Shown one piece after another: positions 12,223 through 24,560 of a stretch of 64,000 bases of DNA (its first letter is position 1; each line of letters starts with the position of its first letter). The position numbers were made by a program, and so were the translations under genes. Source of the DNA: Congeria kusceri (lineage: Eukaryota; Mollusca; Bivalvia; Myida; Dreissenidae); the NCBI GenBank assembly GCA_027627225.1, contig CM051027.1:87962451-88026450 (forward strand). Direction: 5' to 3'. Under the pieces are notes generated by a model, which was given only the letters and a program-made list of their open reading frames with translations, made no database searches and was not told the origin of the DNA.

Positions 12223-13643
12223 ACAAGAGGGCCCTGAGGGCCCTCGGACGCTCACCTGAGACCTTGTAACCCAATTGGAATTTGCATCCCAGAGGCGTGG
12301 CTTATTTTTATCCCAGGGGCATAAGTTGAACAACCTTGAACAAACCTCTGGGCCTTGCGGTTTCAGGTAAAGATTTTTAAAGTCATTTTGCTATTTAAGT
12401 CTATATAAACCATGTGACCCCTCGGGGGGTGGCCAGATTTGACCCCAGGGGCATAATTTGAACAATCTTTGGAGAGGATTACTATGCAATGTTATGTACC
12501 AAATATGGAAAGCTGTGGGTTTTGCGGAATCAGGTAAAGATTTTTTAAGTCATGTTGCTATTTAAGTCTATATAAACCATGTGACCCCTCGGGGGGGTGG
12601 CCAGATTTGACCCCAGAAACATCATTTGAACAATCTTTGAAGATAACTACTATGCAATGTTACGTAACAAATATAGGAAAGCTGTGGTATTTGCCATTTC
12701 AGAGGAGAAGATTTTTAAAGTCATTTTGCTATTTAAGTCTATATAAACCATTTGACCCCCCTGGGCGTAACCAGTTTTGACCCCAGGGGCATAATTTGTA
12801 GAGGAATCACTATACAATGTTACATACCAAATATGAAACCTCTAGGCCTTGCGGTTTCAGAGGAGAATAATTTTAGTCATTTTGCTATGTAAGTCTAAAT
12901 TAACCATGTGACCAATCGGGTTTGGTCTGTTTTGACCCATGGGGCATAATTTGAACAATCTTTGTAGAGTACCACTAAAGGATGTTAAATACCAAATACG
13001 AAACCTCTGGGCCTTGTGGTTTCAGAGAAGAAGATTTTAAGACATTTTGCTATATATTCTATATAAACCATGAGACCCCCAGGGCGTGGCCAGTTTTGAC
13101 CACAGGGGAAAAATTTGAACAATCTTTGTAGAGGACCACTATAGGATGTTACATACCAAATATGAAACCTCTGGGCCTTGTGGTTTCAGAGGAGAAGATT
13201 TTTAAAGTCATTTTGCTATATATTCTATATAAACCATGTGACCCCCGGGGCGTGGCCTGTTTTGACCCCAGGGGCATCATTTGAACAATCTTTGTAGAGG
13301 ACCTCTAGAGGATGTCACATATTAAATATGAAAGGTCTGAGCCTTGCGGTTTCATAGAAGATTTTTAAAGTTTTCACTTTTTAAATCTATTTTTAGCTCT
13401 GGTGACCTACATAATCAGTGGACCGGAAAGATTTGAACAACTCTGAAAGAGGTCCACCCAAGGATCATTCCTGTGAAGTTTGGTGAAAATCTGCCAAGGG
13501 ATTTAGGAGGAGATGTTGTTTGAATGAAAAGTTTACAACTCACACACACACACGCACGCACTCACGCACGCACACACGCACGACGGACAACGGGCGATCA
13601 CAAAAGCTCACCATGAGCACTTTGTGCTCAGGTGAGCTAAAAA
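12223..13643. mobile_element. complete HINE/pearl-like tandem-core element, body A (copy 1)
   Basis: Left end: ACAAGAG followed by the hairpin GGGCCCTGAGGGCCC and then CGCTCACCTGAG. The core has about seven repeats of roughly 155-165 bp carrying GACCCCAGGGGCATAATTTG, TTGAACAATCTTTG, CCTTGCGGTTTCAG and AAACCATGTGACCCC. The last unit diverges (13380-13520) and is followed by a CA/CGCA microsatellite and a GACGGACAACGGGCGATCAC segment. Right end: the hairpin AGCTCACCATGAGCAC...GTGCTCAGGTGAGCT followed by A-rich sequence. CTCACCTGAG in the head is inverted as CTCAGGTGAG in the tail. Terminal stem-loop, subterminal inverted repeats and central minisatellite match descriptions of Helentron-associated elements (HINE, DINE-1, pearl). 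It has no coding capacity. Confidence 0.75.
13541..13582 (+). repeat. CA / CGCA microsatellite
   Basis: ACACACACAC followed by CGCACGCACTCACGCACGCA-type repeats just before the right end of the body-A element, a position where other copies show only short ACGACGGAC runs. Confidence 0.8.
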
Positions 13644-15354
13644 CAAACAAACAATGAAAACTCTTCTCTATAAGTGTTCATTAAGCGAAGAAACACACAA
13701 TGTTACCAATTATCATGAAATATAGTTCAATGAATGTCATTTCCTGTTGTTTCATTTCAAGGGGGGATAAACTATTTGGATTTGCTATCTGTCTGTTTGT
13801 CACAATAATCAAATTTAAAACCCTGCAGCTTTCTGATTACTAGTACAATTGGTGATTATTGCCTGTGGAATCTCATATAGGCCAGGGTCCAGTTTTAATT
13901 ATTGATGTGGTATCAGCATTGGTTTCATCCTCCAGAACTCTTTCATGTTTTAACTCTTTGATGTCTTAACTCCATGTTTTAATTCCTGCATGGTTTAACT
14001 TCATCAGTTTTAAACCCCTCTATCTACAATCACTTCATGGCAACCAATCTACAGCCACATTTTTTAAAAACATTTTAAAACACATAAATTACAAATGTGC
14101 CTCTTGCTCAATTGGATTCCCATGCTATATTCTGAAAAGACAGTTTTTAACAGATGATTTTAACCAAGCTGTTCAATGCCATCAATTTATTTCCTATAGT
14201 CCAGTTATAATAATTTTGCACATCCTTTAACAGAACATATTTAGCAAACTAATTGGCGGCTTGTTAAGGACACATGCAAATGGCCTGGCACTAGAGGAAA
14301 TGCTTTAACGTTATTTATTCATTATAACCCTTCAATATTACAGTAACAAAATATTCGGACAACATTATTTTATTATGTAAATTGATATCAGGCTATCAAA
14401 TATATCCATGGCAACTAAATTTGGAGTAGTGCATTATCTGCCTATTATTGCAGCACATTGCAATCCATCTCAATTTCAGATCTTTGTAGTCTGTATCCCA
14501 CATTGTAGCAATATTCCATTAAATCCTGCAGTTGTTCAATTTCCTCAAGTAATTCAGAGAACCTGCCCAGCTAATCATTCCATTCTGCTCCCAGTCTAGG
14601 GGATGTTCTGCCAACATCCAATTCTAATGAAATTTAATGTCAACCATTATAGATGCACAAGCACTGAAATGTATGCTCCATATAATAGATTAAACATACT
14701 TCTACAATGTATTACCTTATTTTACATGTTAACATTTCAGTGGCACAAAAGAACTACTAAAAATAAATTCAGAAAGAAAAGGCGAAGATAAATGCAACCA
14801 CCACATTGGGGATATTATTTTGACCATTATTTATTTACCATTTTAAAAGAAGAATTGTATCAATATGTCTGTTGCATAAAACAATCACATAGTAATGATA
14901 GTTCTGAAGAGGCAACTCAGCCATCATTTAAAGCACATCTCAATACACCACCATTCACACCTTCCTTCACCAAGGTGAATCATCCTGTGACAAGTGTCCA
15001 TCCAGTAAGACTGCACTACATCAATGTTTCATAAGCAAATATTGAATTAACTTGAGATCAGTCTCTAGATAATGGTAATGATGCAACAATTGTGTCAACA
15101 TTATGGCACAGTACTTTAACAACTCTTTCATTAGTTTATTTCAGTCATTTTTCTGTAACATTTTCTTGTCTATGATCATGTGCATGAATTTAGCACAAAA
15201 TATGTATGTATATACTATGATCAGGTCAATCCTTCCAAATGCAAAACTTAAAGATCAATTTTGTTAACATAAAGGTGATCAAAGCTATCAAATTTTAAGC
15301 CATGTCCATCTGAATTCTGACTATGTCCTATACATATTAAGTTCTCAGGACTAA
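13644..15354. other. unique AT-rich non-coding region
   Basis: No gene or element ends are recognised. Consecutive small open frames at 14408-15034 have ordinary composition and no domain I know, so I do not call a gene. Confidence 0.5.
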
Positions 15355-16121
15355 CAAGTCAGCCTACCTCAAGAGCTACAGTCAGAATGCACAAAGTCTT
15401 ATCAGTCAGCCTTGTCACATCAAGCTCTCCAGTCAGCCTACATGAAGTCACAATGAGCTCTCCAGTCAGCCTACATTAACTCACATTGAGCTCTCCAGTC
15501 AACCTATATCAACTCACATTGAGCTCTCCAGTCAACCTATATCAAGTCACAGGGAGCTCTCCAGTCAGCCTACATCAACTCTCATTGAGCTCTCCAGTAA
15601 ACCTATACCAAGTCACAGAGAGCTCTCCAGTCAGCCTACATCAAGTCACATCGAGCTCTCCAGTCAGCCTACATCAAGTCACATTGAGCTCTCCAGTCAA
15701 CCTATATCAAGTCACAGGGAGCTCTTCAGTCAGCCTACATCAAGTCACATTGAGCTATCCAGTCAGCCTATATCCAGTCACATTGAGCTCTCCAGTCAAC
15801 CTATATCAAGTCACAGGGAGCTCTTCAGTCAACCTATATCAATTCACATGGAGCTCTCCAGTCAACCTACATCAACTCACATTGAGCTCTCCAGTCAACC
15901 TATATCAAGTCACAGGGAGCTCTCCAGTCAACCTATATAAAGTCACATTGAGCTCTCCAGCCAGCCTACATCAACTCAAATTGAGCTCTCCAGTCAGCCT
16001 ACATCAACTCACATTGAGCTCTCCAGTCAGCCTACATCAACTCACATTGAGCTCTCCAGCCAGCCTACATCAAGTCACAGGGAGCTCTCCAGTCTGCCTA
16101 CATCAAATCACATTGAGTTTT
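15355..16121 (+). repeat. 33-bp minisatellite (GAGCTCTCCAGTC array)
   Basis: About 23 units of 33 bp, each GAGCTCTCCAGTCARCCTAY then ATCAASTCAC and a three-base linker. ATT and AGG linkers often alternate with other differences, hinting at a 66-bp dimer. Because 33 is a multiple of three and one forward frame of the unit lacks stops, the array reads as an open frame (15486-16205, 239 codons) of an 11-residue repeat like SSPVNLYQVTL. That frame has no upstream exon signal I can defend and ends soon after the array, so I treat it as a property of the repeat. Confidence 0.9.
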
Positions 16122-16758
16122 CCTTTTAGAATGACTTTACAACCTTCACCATGTACTAATTATATGAACCTTTGTTTAATCTATCCATCATATTACAACA
16201 TATGAATTATTTATCATACACCAACAAAGTCTGTCTGTTGATTTCATTCAGCATGTATATATTAATCAATGGGCCATACCTCATCTTGTAATTAAAGCCC
16301 AATCTTCATACAAGTAATTAATTACACTTTGGAAATGCATATGTAATGACATCAGGCATATTGTAGTTTCAATACCACCAGCAAGATAATCAAATGAGAA
16401 GCTCAACAGTGGGGCTACAAACATATTTGTTTTCTTAGAGCATACTGGTAATTAATTAGTTTGCCACAGCATGCATCATTATTGCCCAGTGAAGATAATT
16501 AAGCCACTTTTTAATATTTCACATTATTAGGTGTCCTCTCAAGTTCAGCATGAATAGGTCTCTTTGAAGATTACACTAAACACATATGCCTTGAAACAAA
16601 CTGATGACTGGAAGATGTAACAGCCATTGCTTTGCAAAGGTTACTGACCGGAACAGTAAGAACGAAACAGGCCACTAGGACTAGTGAACTAAATTTAATT
16701 CAAAAGCATGCAATGCTCATAGACACATATAATTGCTGATTTTTCTTTGAGTTAAGAT
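16122..16758. other. unique sequence rich in TAATTA words
   Basis: Apparently single-copy DNA without element ends. It contains TAATTAATTA and GGTAATTAATTAG words and balanced-composition blocks (about 16330-16510) that resemble non-coding sequence under constraint more than neutral AT-rich DNA. This impression is untested. Confidence 0.35.
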
Positions 16759-16766
16759 CTTTTAAC

Positions 16767-17330
16767 TAGGGATGGCAACAAATACTAAAATGCTATTCGA
16801 ATATTTGAATTCAGTATTTGAATATTTGGTCACATAATGAATGATTTATCTATTAGTCTTCATCATCATCACCCCCACCACCATCATCATCATCATAATG
16901 AGCATTTTTTATAAAACCAAAACAACAAGAATGAGTAAACGCTTACATAAGTTTAACCGTATTTTATGCCAATATTAATTCTTGTTCCGACTTTAACATC
17001 ATAATGCACTCTTGAAGTCATATTTAGGAAAAGTTTTAGTCCCTGAAACGACATATGGGTCCTAATCATAAGTGTCCATCTACCTCCCGTTGATTATAAT
17101 CCCGTTGATTATAATCTGTTTTCACACGTTGTGCATTCAAGTTCCAAAGGTGTTAAATGGAGTGTCAAAATTGTGAGCTGTCTTAACAAAAGATCATCAT
17201 AGCAGAGGATGCATTTTCATTTCTTCATATTGTTTTATTTTAATTTTGATATTTGAATAGCTGTATTGTATTCCAATACTCGGTCAGGTATTCGAATAAT
17301 CAAATATTTTATTTTTTGTTGTCATCCCTA
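16767..17330. mobile_element. hAT-type MITE with perfect 8-bp target duplication
   Basis: The 564-bp element starts TAGGGATGGCAACAAATACT and its inverted end reads TAGGGATGACAACAAAAAAT. It is flanked by CTTTTAAC at 16759-16766 and again at 17331-17338, a perfect 8-bp duplication diagnostic of hAT transposition. Subterminal zones carry repeated ATTCGAATATT words. A CAT/CAC microsatellite lies at 16861-16896 and a 15-bp doublet (CCCGTTGATTATAAT) near 17095-17120. It has no coding capacity. A larger relative with the same termini is at 57869-58856. Confidence 0.9.
16861..16896 (+). repeat. CAT/CAC trinucleotide microsatellite
   Basis: CATCATCATCACC, CCCACCACC and CATCATCATCATCAT run inside the hAT MITE. 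Confidence 0.85.
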
Positions 17331-17338
17331 CTTTTAAC

Positions 17339-18079
17339 CTTATTCAGTAGAATAATTAAAACTACATTTTGCACCCACACGTACAATAATGTGCAAACAC
17401 TTGTATAGATCTTCAGATCCTTTTATGTATATATAAATCAGTTGTATATATTTCTTTGGATCCACTTATCGTAAATGTCCTTATTGACGCCAAAGCCCTA
17501 ACAGACGCGCATGGGGTACTTTTTGGTCCCGAAATATTTTTTGTTGATCTATTTTTTTGAACATAAACGAAAAACTAAAGTTAATTTCGATAGAAACGAT
17601 TAAATAGACCGCCATATTTATGTATCCGGAATTGCCCGTATATATATAAACCTATGCCCCACTATACGGGTTACACGCAACCATATATGACCCAAGTGAA
17701 TGGGACCACACAAATTCATTACGATATGAATATTTATTATAAGAACATGTAATAACAGTTTGCGCAAGGAAAGCAAGTTTCAAGCTTCCAACGTGGAGGT
17801 TTCAACAACAAGCGCTGTCAAAAGCAGTCAACCAGAATGTACCATTGTGCATTACGTCGTGCGAGTGAGCTGGTCGTGTCGATCAACGATATTAATTTAG
17901 ACAGTACCATCGTAAATTTTCTCATGCGGACAAAGCCCATCGGCCGTATTTAGACTGTACCAATGTGTATTACATCATTGGAAAGTGCGCATAGGTGAAA
18001 ACTTGATTTCTGGATAATGGCAGAATTAACAAAAAATGGCTCCATTTAAACGCGCAGGGGTCCTAAAATTGCACGCGCC
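17339..18079. other. non-coding sequence between MITE and transposase relic
   Basis: TGTACCATTGTGCATTACG near 17835 and TGTACCAATGTGTATTAC near 17958 form a diverged direct repeat. The stretch may include the decayed 5' part of the transposase element that follows, but I cannot recover a reading frame. Confidence 0.35.
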
Positions 18080-18475
18080 CTGCACGTCAAAAAGGACGGA
18101 AAGCCATGTGCTGGTAGAAAGAGATCGAAGGATTGATTAATCGTGGAATTGAGTGAATCATGCAGAGATGGGTGACAAGCTGCCACCCATAATAATAGCT
18201 AAGTCAAAGAAACCCCAATGCTTTGTTTCCATGAACCCCATGAAACTTCCGATCCACAACTACAACAAAGAAGCATATGATGACGACCAAAACCATGGAA
18301 GATTGCCTCAAGGGGTTTTACAGAAAAATGAAATAGTCAAAGATAAAAATTCTTCCGTTCCTTGACTATGTGTCATGGCATATCTTAATTGCCAACGTCA
18401 AGATCCAGTTCCTGCTGCCTCCAAAGATGATGTCACTCTGCTAACCCATGGAACAGCATATCATTCTGGGGCCAT
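18080..18475 (+). pseudogene. Tigger/pogo-type (DDE_1) transposase relic
   Basis: Around 18102-18140 one frame reads GKPCAGRKRSKD. After a shift, 18165-18290 reads GDKLPPIIIAKSKKPQCF and continues to LPIHNYNKEAYDDDQ, matching the Tigger core (G.KLPPL.IGKSK.PRCFK...LPV.Y..N.KAWM). Near 18385-18475 a third frame reads NVKIQFLLPPKMMSL then a stop and PMEQHI, equivalent to the NVKV.FLPPNTTS.LQPMDQGI block at the third catalytic aspartate, here replaced. The part between (second catalytic aspartate region) is missing or scrambled. The only uninterrupted stretch is 18153-18365. With at least two frameshifts, a stop and no flanking TIRs that I can see, this is an old dead fragment. Confidence 0.75.
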
Positions 18476-18941
18476 ATTCCAGAAACATCTTAAGTTTATG
18501 TTAAAATAGTTTCAGTTAAGTTCCAATTTGTGTAAGGTAATATTTTTAAACTCACAATAAATTAATGAATCCAATTACAGTTAAGTAAATAGTAATTAAG
18601 AATAAGGTGACAATTAGTGAACATTTGGAAGAATTTCATGGATACATGGAATAAAATGCTTAAGAAAAATGAAGATTTTAAGGCTAAGATTTAATTTAAG
18701 ACGTTCTGGAATACGACCCCAGATGATGAAACTCAAGTACTTGGTTAAGTGACCGGTCTATTAATACAACTTCAACTTTACCACCATAAAGATCAATCCA
18801 AGTCAGATCAGAAATTCAATAAATCTTACAATAATGATCTTACCATCTATTGAAACAAAAAGACATGACTGTTTTAACACTTTTATTAAAATTGTGAACA
18901 GGTGTCTTTCACAGTTAAAAAGAAAAGAAAAACAAGAGGGC
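18476..18941. other. non-coding sequence, possibly decayed repeat
   Basis: 18470-18720 contains GGCCATATTCCAGAAACATC near its left side and GTTCTGGAATACGACCCCAG near its right. These are roughly inverted and could be the ends of a degraded MITE of about 250 bp. Nothing else is recognised. Confidence 0.35.
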
Positions 18942-20146
18942 CAAGATGGCCCTAGGTCGCTCACCTGATTGTTTAAGATTTCAATATAGCCATATAAGGA
19001 AAACTGTCCAGCCCCCCGGCGGCCACTTTTAACGAATCAAAATGATTTCCAGGAATTTGGTAGAAGGTCACCCAAGGAACATGTATGTGAAATTATTTTG
19101 AAATTTAGCCAGTGGTTTTAGACAAGAAGATCTTTAAAGTTTTCAATATAGCCATATAAGGAAAATTGCCCCGCCCCCTGGCGGCCATGTTTTTTAACAA
19201 ATCAAAATGATTTTCAAGGAGTTTGGTAAAGGGTCACCCAAGGAACATTTATGTGAAATTACACTGAAATCCAGCCAGTGGTTTCAGTCTACAAGATTTT
19301 AAAAAGTTTTCAATATAGCCATATAAGGAAAACTGCCCCGCCCCCTGGCGGCCATGTTTTTTAACGTTTCAAAATGATTTGAAGGAATTTGGTAGAGGGT
19401 CACCCAAGGAGCATTTCTGTGAAATTATTTTGAAATCCAGCCAGTGGTTTCAGACTAGAAGATTTTAAAGTTTTCAATATAGCCATATAAGGGAAACTGC
19501 CCCGCCCGCTGGCAGCCATGTTTTTTAACAAATCAAAACGATTTCAAGGAATTTGGTAGAGGGTTATCCAAGGACCAATTCTGTGAAATTATTTTGAAAT
19601 CCAGCCAGTGGTTTCAGACTTGAATATTTTTAAAGTTTTCAATATAGTTATATAAGGAACACTGGCCCGCCCCCCTGGCGGCCATGTTTTTTAACGAATC
19701 AAAATAATTTCAAGGAATTTAGTAGAGGGTCACCCAAGGAACATTTCTGTGAAATTGTTTTTAAATCCAGCCAGTGGTTTCAGACAAGAACATTTTTAAA
19801 GTTTTCAATATAGCCATATAAGGAAAACTGCCGTGCCTCCTGGTGGCCATGTTTTTTAACAAATCAAAATGACTTGAAGGAATTTGGTAGAGGGTCACCC
19901 AAGGAGCATCTCTGGGAAAACTATTTTCAAACCCAGCCAGTGGTTTCTGACAAGATTTTTTAAGTTTTCCAGTTTTTAAGCTTTTGGTTGCCATGACAAC
20001 CCGAGTTTTCACTATATTTTAATAAATTGATGGAATTTGGTAAAGGACCATCCCAGGAACATTCCTGCCAAGTTTGGTTAAAATCTGCCTAGTGGTTTCA
20101 GAGAAGTTGTTTGAAATAAAATGCTTACACCGGACGCCGACATTTG
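18942..20146. mobile_element. HINE/pearl-like tandem-core element, body B
   Basis: The head is ACAAGAG, hairpin GGGCCAAGATGGCCC, then TAGGTCGCTCACCTGA. The core has about seven repeats of roughly 165 bp with TTTTCAATATAGCCATATAA, CCGCCCCCTGGCGGCCATG, GGTAGAGGGTCACCCAAGGA and ATCCAGCCAGTGGTTTCAGA. The last units diverge. It ends with CACCGGACGCCGACA without the usual GCTCAGGTGAGCT hairpin, so the right end is lost. The head is shared with the body-A element at 12223 although the bodies are unrelated. Opposite-strand open frames in it are array read-throughs. Confidence 0.75.
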
Positions 20147-22440
20147 TATGTGACAGAATCAAACAGTAATACACAAAGATTTACCTGGTTTCCTTAGACC
20201 ATCAAGCTGTTATTTTTCAAATCAGAATAACAGGACTTGCTGCTCCCAACAAAAATGTATGAGAGCACTTGTTTGTGACCAGGTTTTAATTAAAATTCAC
20301 TGGAGCCAATTATCAGAAATTTATCATGCTATGACATAAATAAATAATATCATTTATTCTTTATTTAAATCAATTACAAACATCACTAAGCATTAACTGT
20401 AGTTCGGACTGAATGCCTAGACAGGCTTGAGAGCCTAGCAAGGCAGCTGTAATGTGAGTTAATTGACAGAAGGCAGATTAATTAGCCACAGCAAGCTGCT
20501 GTCTGTTGACACTGCAAGGCTGATTAAAATTACTATAATCACAACAAAGGCTGGTGGTAATCAATAACATATAGACAATATGGGTAGTTAAGTTAACTCT
20601 GGGGCAGTGTTAATGTGAGGTGCACAGATTCTGTCTGTATCACACTACCAGTACCTGTGAGAAGTCCCCCAAGTGGACCTTTAAATTTGGATGTATGCCC
20701 CATCCATTGAAATGCCTTACAAGATATAATAGCAGAGCAACTGTATGGTTATTACCAATATTAAAATACTGTTTGCAAATTAAACAAGATTGATAAATTG
20801 GAGGCAATAGGGCTCTTGTTACATTGACATGTATAAACGTCATTGGCTACTGTATAAAAATACAGATGGGGCTCTGATTTGTTGAAACCAATCTCAGTTG
20901 TAAGAAACAGTTGCAAATAGAAAGTAAACGGTGAAACGCTGTTACACAATGTCAGCTCCACACCTCACAGTTATGGACACACAAATCAAGGGTCAGCCTA
21001 GTGATGAAGTGCACGGCAATCATGGCCGGTGTCCAAGCACGGAGTGAAGTTGACAGCCATTGACAGTTGCAGCGTCCCCACTCTCACTGGTGTTTGCTTC
21101 TCAAACAGGCTTATCTGTTCATAACAGGCCACATATGGCCATGCTCTCATGCATATGTCCATGCCACATCGAGACGTTTTAATTCTTTTTCCATTTCCTT
21201 CCATGTAAACATTTTTATTAATAAACATGTTAAAGACATTTTCAATGCAATAAAATCAGATTTGTTTATCGACTGTTTATAAAAGCTGTGAAAAACCATC
21301 ATTATTTTACGATGCTACAATTATGCTCTCTTAAGTTTATTGAAAACCAAAACTAGACATATAGAGGATATTGTTTGTTTCAGTAAGAAATCAATTTTAA
21401 TTCACGAGTGATAATAGAAATTAATATTTTCACGAGTGGCGCAGCTGAAACCAACAAATTTTCTTTTTATTTTAGGCTTTTCCACTGTTTTTTTTTTTTT
21501 ATTGTAATTGCTATCTAAATGGATTTTATTGGAAAATATCGCGGGACTCATTTGACAATTTTGAGTCCGGCATCATTGACGGCCCATTTCATTTACTGTT
21601 TTAAATTGGGAACCAGTATGAAACAATGAAAATTATAAGAGTGGTAATTTTCACTGTTTTAATCAGTGAATTACTTTTATTTTACTGATATTTCCCTATA
21701 AATTACTGGAAAGCATAAAATAAATCATGATAATTTCCAAAGTGTTTGTGAAACAAACACAATTGCATGAGTATTACAGTAATGTGACACTTTTTTGTGA
21801 AAATTGCAATGCACACAAACACAAAAATACTTCACTGAAATGATACATCTTTTAGACAAAGCGCTGCAAAACAATTCTCAGATGATAGAAACCATTCCAA
21901 ACTTAATGACAGTCGCATTCTCTATGCAATCAGCATGCAATTATCAAATGCTCCTTTGCCAATATCTGCTTTAATAATTACTTGTACAAATGCATTAGAA
22001 AGCCAGAGCACTTTAAATTTCCAACCAATTTACACAATATTGTGGCGTGTGTGCCTTATACGCAAATCTGAGGCCTAAGCTGCGATGAGTTTCAATTCAT
22101 TTCCAGGCGTACAGAAATCTGTCAGCCAAATTCAATGGGTTTCCATAATAGACTGAATGCTTCGATACCATATTTGATTGTCAACATGAGAAATGAACAA
22201 TATATGTTTCAGAATTTTAATCTTCGTGCATATCCAACAATACACACATAGAATACAACCTCAGTGTACAGGCTAGGGAAACACAACACAATATCACTAT
22301 TATTGTCCTTTTTATCTCTTGTGACAAAATTCCATTATTAGCGTCAAATCCAATTATTAATGACAATAGAAGTTCATAACAAGAATTGTATACAAAATTT
22401 GGATCTACAAGTCGGTTTCAAAAAGGAACTAAAAGAAGAA
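20147..22440. other. unique AT-rich non-coding region
   Basis: No gene or element ends are recognised. 20380-20560 and 21890-22150 look single-copy, with TTAATTAG- and AATTATC-type words. Overlapping opposite-strand open frames near 20998-21282 (76 and 71 codons) have no domain and look incidental. Confidence 0.45.
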
Positions 22441-22625
22441 ATAATTCATATCTTTGCTTATATTTATTTCTTACATTAAACTTTGTTCAATGGGCGACGC
22501 TGAAACAATGCCAGCAAAATACCTTTCGACTGCTTGCATATATTAATTTCTAATAATTAAACGTTGTTCAATGGACAATGCTAAAACAATGTCAATGTGT
22601 GATGCTGAAACAATGTAAGGCTAAA
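22441..22625 (+). repeat. two diverged copies of a short local repeat
   Basis: TTATTTCTTACATTAAACTT followed by TGTTCAATGGGCGACGCTGA at about 22465-22505, and TTAATTTCTAATAATTAAAC followed by GTTGTTCAATGGACAATGCT at about 22544-22585, are related. A third copy spans 23808-24560 and is interrupted exactly by the CAGTCG element, so these are useful empty-site references. Confidence 0.65.
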
Positions 22626-23807
22626 CAAAATGTATGATTTGTTTCTCAGGCAGCGCCGCAACGTTTTTTTATGGCCCACCACGAATTTTTTATTAACTAT
22701 ATGTTTACGATCGCGCCTGGGTTTTAATGGAGCAGTCCAGAAATATGGTAATACAAATAAAACTTTGCAGAAAGTGTTTCCAATGGGCATGTAACCGAAC
22801 AAAATACAAAAACTACACATTGAAATCTGTGAATTATTAACATTTTGGTAACTTGCTATCGTCTATTTTCTGTATGCGATAACTGGTGTTGTCTCTGGAG
22901 TAAACAAGCATGTACATTATAGTATATTCCGTTCGTACCAAGTGGTTTTGAACAATGCCTTTCGTAAATAAGAAACAGATTTCGGACGAATAAACACCAT
23001 AAACGTTCATATAAGAACTATTACTAAAAATACGATGTATTGAATTCGATCCCATGGACAGCGGCTTAAAATTAAATGAATCTGCATTTAAACATAGCGG
23101 AAGAAGAGTAATCTGGTGGAGATTTTGGTATTTCCAGTCACTTTCTTCCTGTCTGATTTAATTATATAAATCGAATTTACACAAATTGTGAAATACTGTG
23201 TACATTTTGAAAAAAACAACTTCATATTCAATTGGGAACCTTTATAAATATCGTCTATTTGTTGATTTAAACTTTTGTTTCATTGATGCTTGTGCTTGTG
23301 TAATAGCATTCCATATTTTTGGAAGAAAATCTGTGACAATATAAGTCCTATGGAGACAAATGTAAATGCCAGCTGCATTAACAAGTGTTGATTTTCCTTT
23401 CCAAAAATTATTTTTTTTTGCATTTATAAAAATATGAATTACAAAAAGTTAAATTCTATAAATAGAAGTACTTAGATCTGATGGTATATCAATTTGAAGG
23501 CACTTATGTTAATTATGAACATTCCAATTGATTGTCTTTTTATGTCAGCTTGCATAAATGACCGTTTGTGATTAATAAATGTATGTGATTAATAAATCTA
23601 TATTTAGAATTTTATGCTTATGTTGTTATTAAAACTTAATCTGTACTTACTTACTTGTTTTAATAAGTCATTACATAGTGCCAATAGAAAAGAGAATGAG
23701 GAAAAGAAAATATAAAAAAATACTTCAATAAGGAAAAAATTCGCCCTCCCTCCTGAAGTTTGTGAAAAAGTGCCTGAGAAACAATGCATTAATTTTTTTT
23801 TAGCCTA
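22626..23807. other. unique AT-rich non-coding region
   Basis: No feature is supported. Minus-strand open frames at 22581-22820, 22837-23055 and 23604-23789 are AT-rich, lack domains and have no clear splice or promoter context. Confidence 0.45.
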
Positions 23808-23850
23808 AGCAAAATACCCTTTCACGGCATGCTTATATTAATTTCTTATA

Positions 23851-24519
23851 CAGTCGAAACGCAATACTATGAATAGTCACAGAAGACACTTATTTGTTCG
23901 TAGTATCGCATTTTTCGTAGTATTGCATCTTTCGGAATTCAAGGTATTAACGTAACATTCTTACATTACGTGTAAATTTGCGTCATGTTGTAGCATTTAC
24001 GAACTTCAGCACTTATTTAAGTAATTGCATTTGACACTACAATTGTGTATGTAAAGCATTATAAATAAAAAAGTATAAAATCAATCCATGCACAGTAAGC
24101 GAATTTGCAATGACATATTATCGGCAAATACGAAAGACATGTAGTCAAACACAAATCTCCAACTGTATCATTTAATGTGTCTTAAAATGGTTAATAAACT
24201 TGTTAACAACTATCTTTGTCCACGGTGCAAACAAACTGGCTAGGTATATGACTGGGCAGAGGTGTGAAATCCTCGTTGAGAACATGTGAAAAGTCTCCTA
24301 GACAATATGAATTCATAGTATCGCGTTAATTTCAGTACAAACCTTATGATGGGACCAGAAAAAGTGTTCCGAGTAATGTATCTTTCGTAGTATCGCGAAT
24401 ACATAGTATCGCACCTTTTTGTAGTTAAACATATAAGGAAAAAGAACGCAACCTGCAGCCTTATTCACAGCAAACCGTCATTTCATAGTTTCACAATTTA
24501 CAGTATTGCATTTCGACTG
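23851..24519. mobile_element. TA-flanked MITE with CAGTCGAAAYGCAATACT termini
   Basis: The 669-bp element has inverted ends CAGTCGAAACGCAATACT and CAGTCGAAATGCAATACT and TA on each side, as expected for the Tc1/mariner-pogo superfamily. CAG-starting ends are typical of pogo/Tigger. Subterminal regions carry many copies of a GTAGTATCGCAT or ATAGTATCGCG word in both orientations. Removing the element and one TA rejoins TTATATTAATTTCTTA with CAACTTTGTTCAATG, matching the uninterrupted local repeats near 22470 and 22550. It is non-coding. Confidence 0.85.
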
Positions 24520-24560
24520 TATATACAACTTTGTTCAATGACAATGCTCAACCAAGGCAA

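Noticed and set aside
13541..13582. Z-DNA-forming or regulatory CA tract
   Set aside because: It is short, interrupted and part of a mobile element tail; nothing suggests function.
16767..17330. Retroviral or LTR element
   Set aside because: The ends are inverted rather than direct repeats and the target duplication is 8 bp, fitting hAT.
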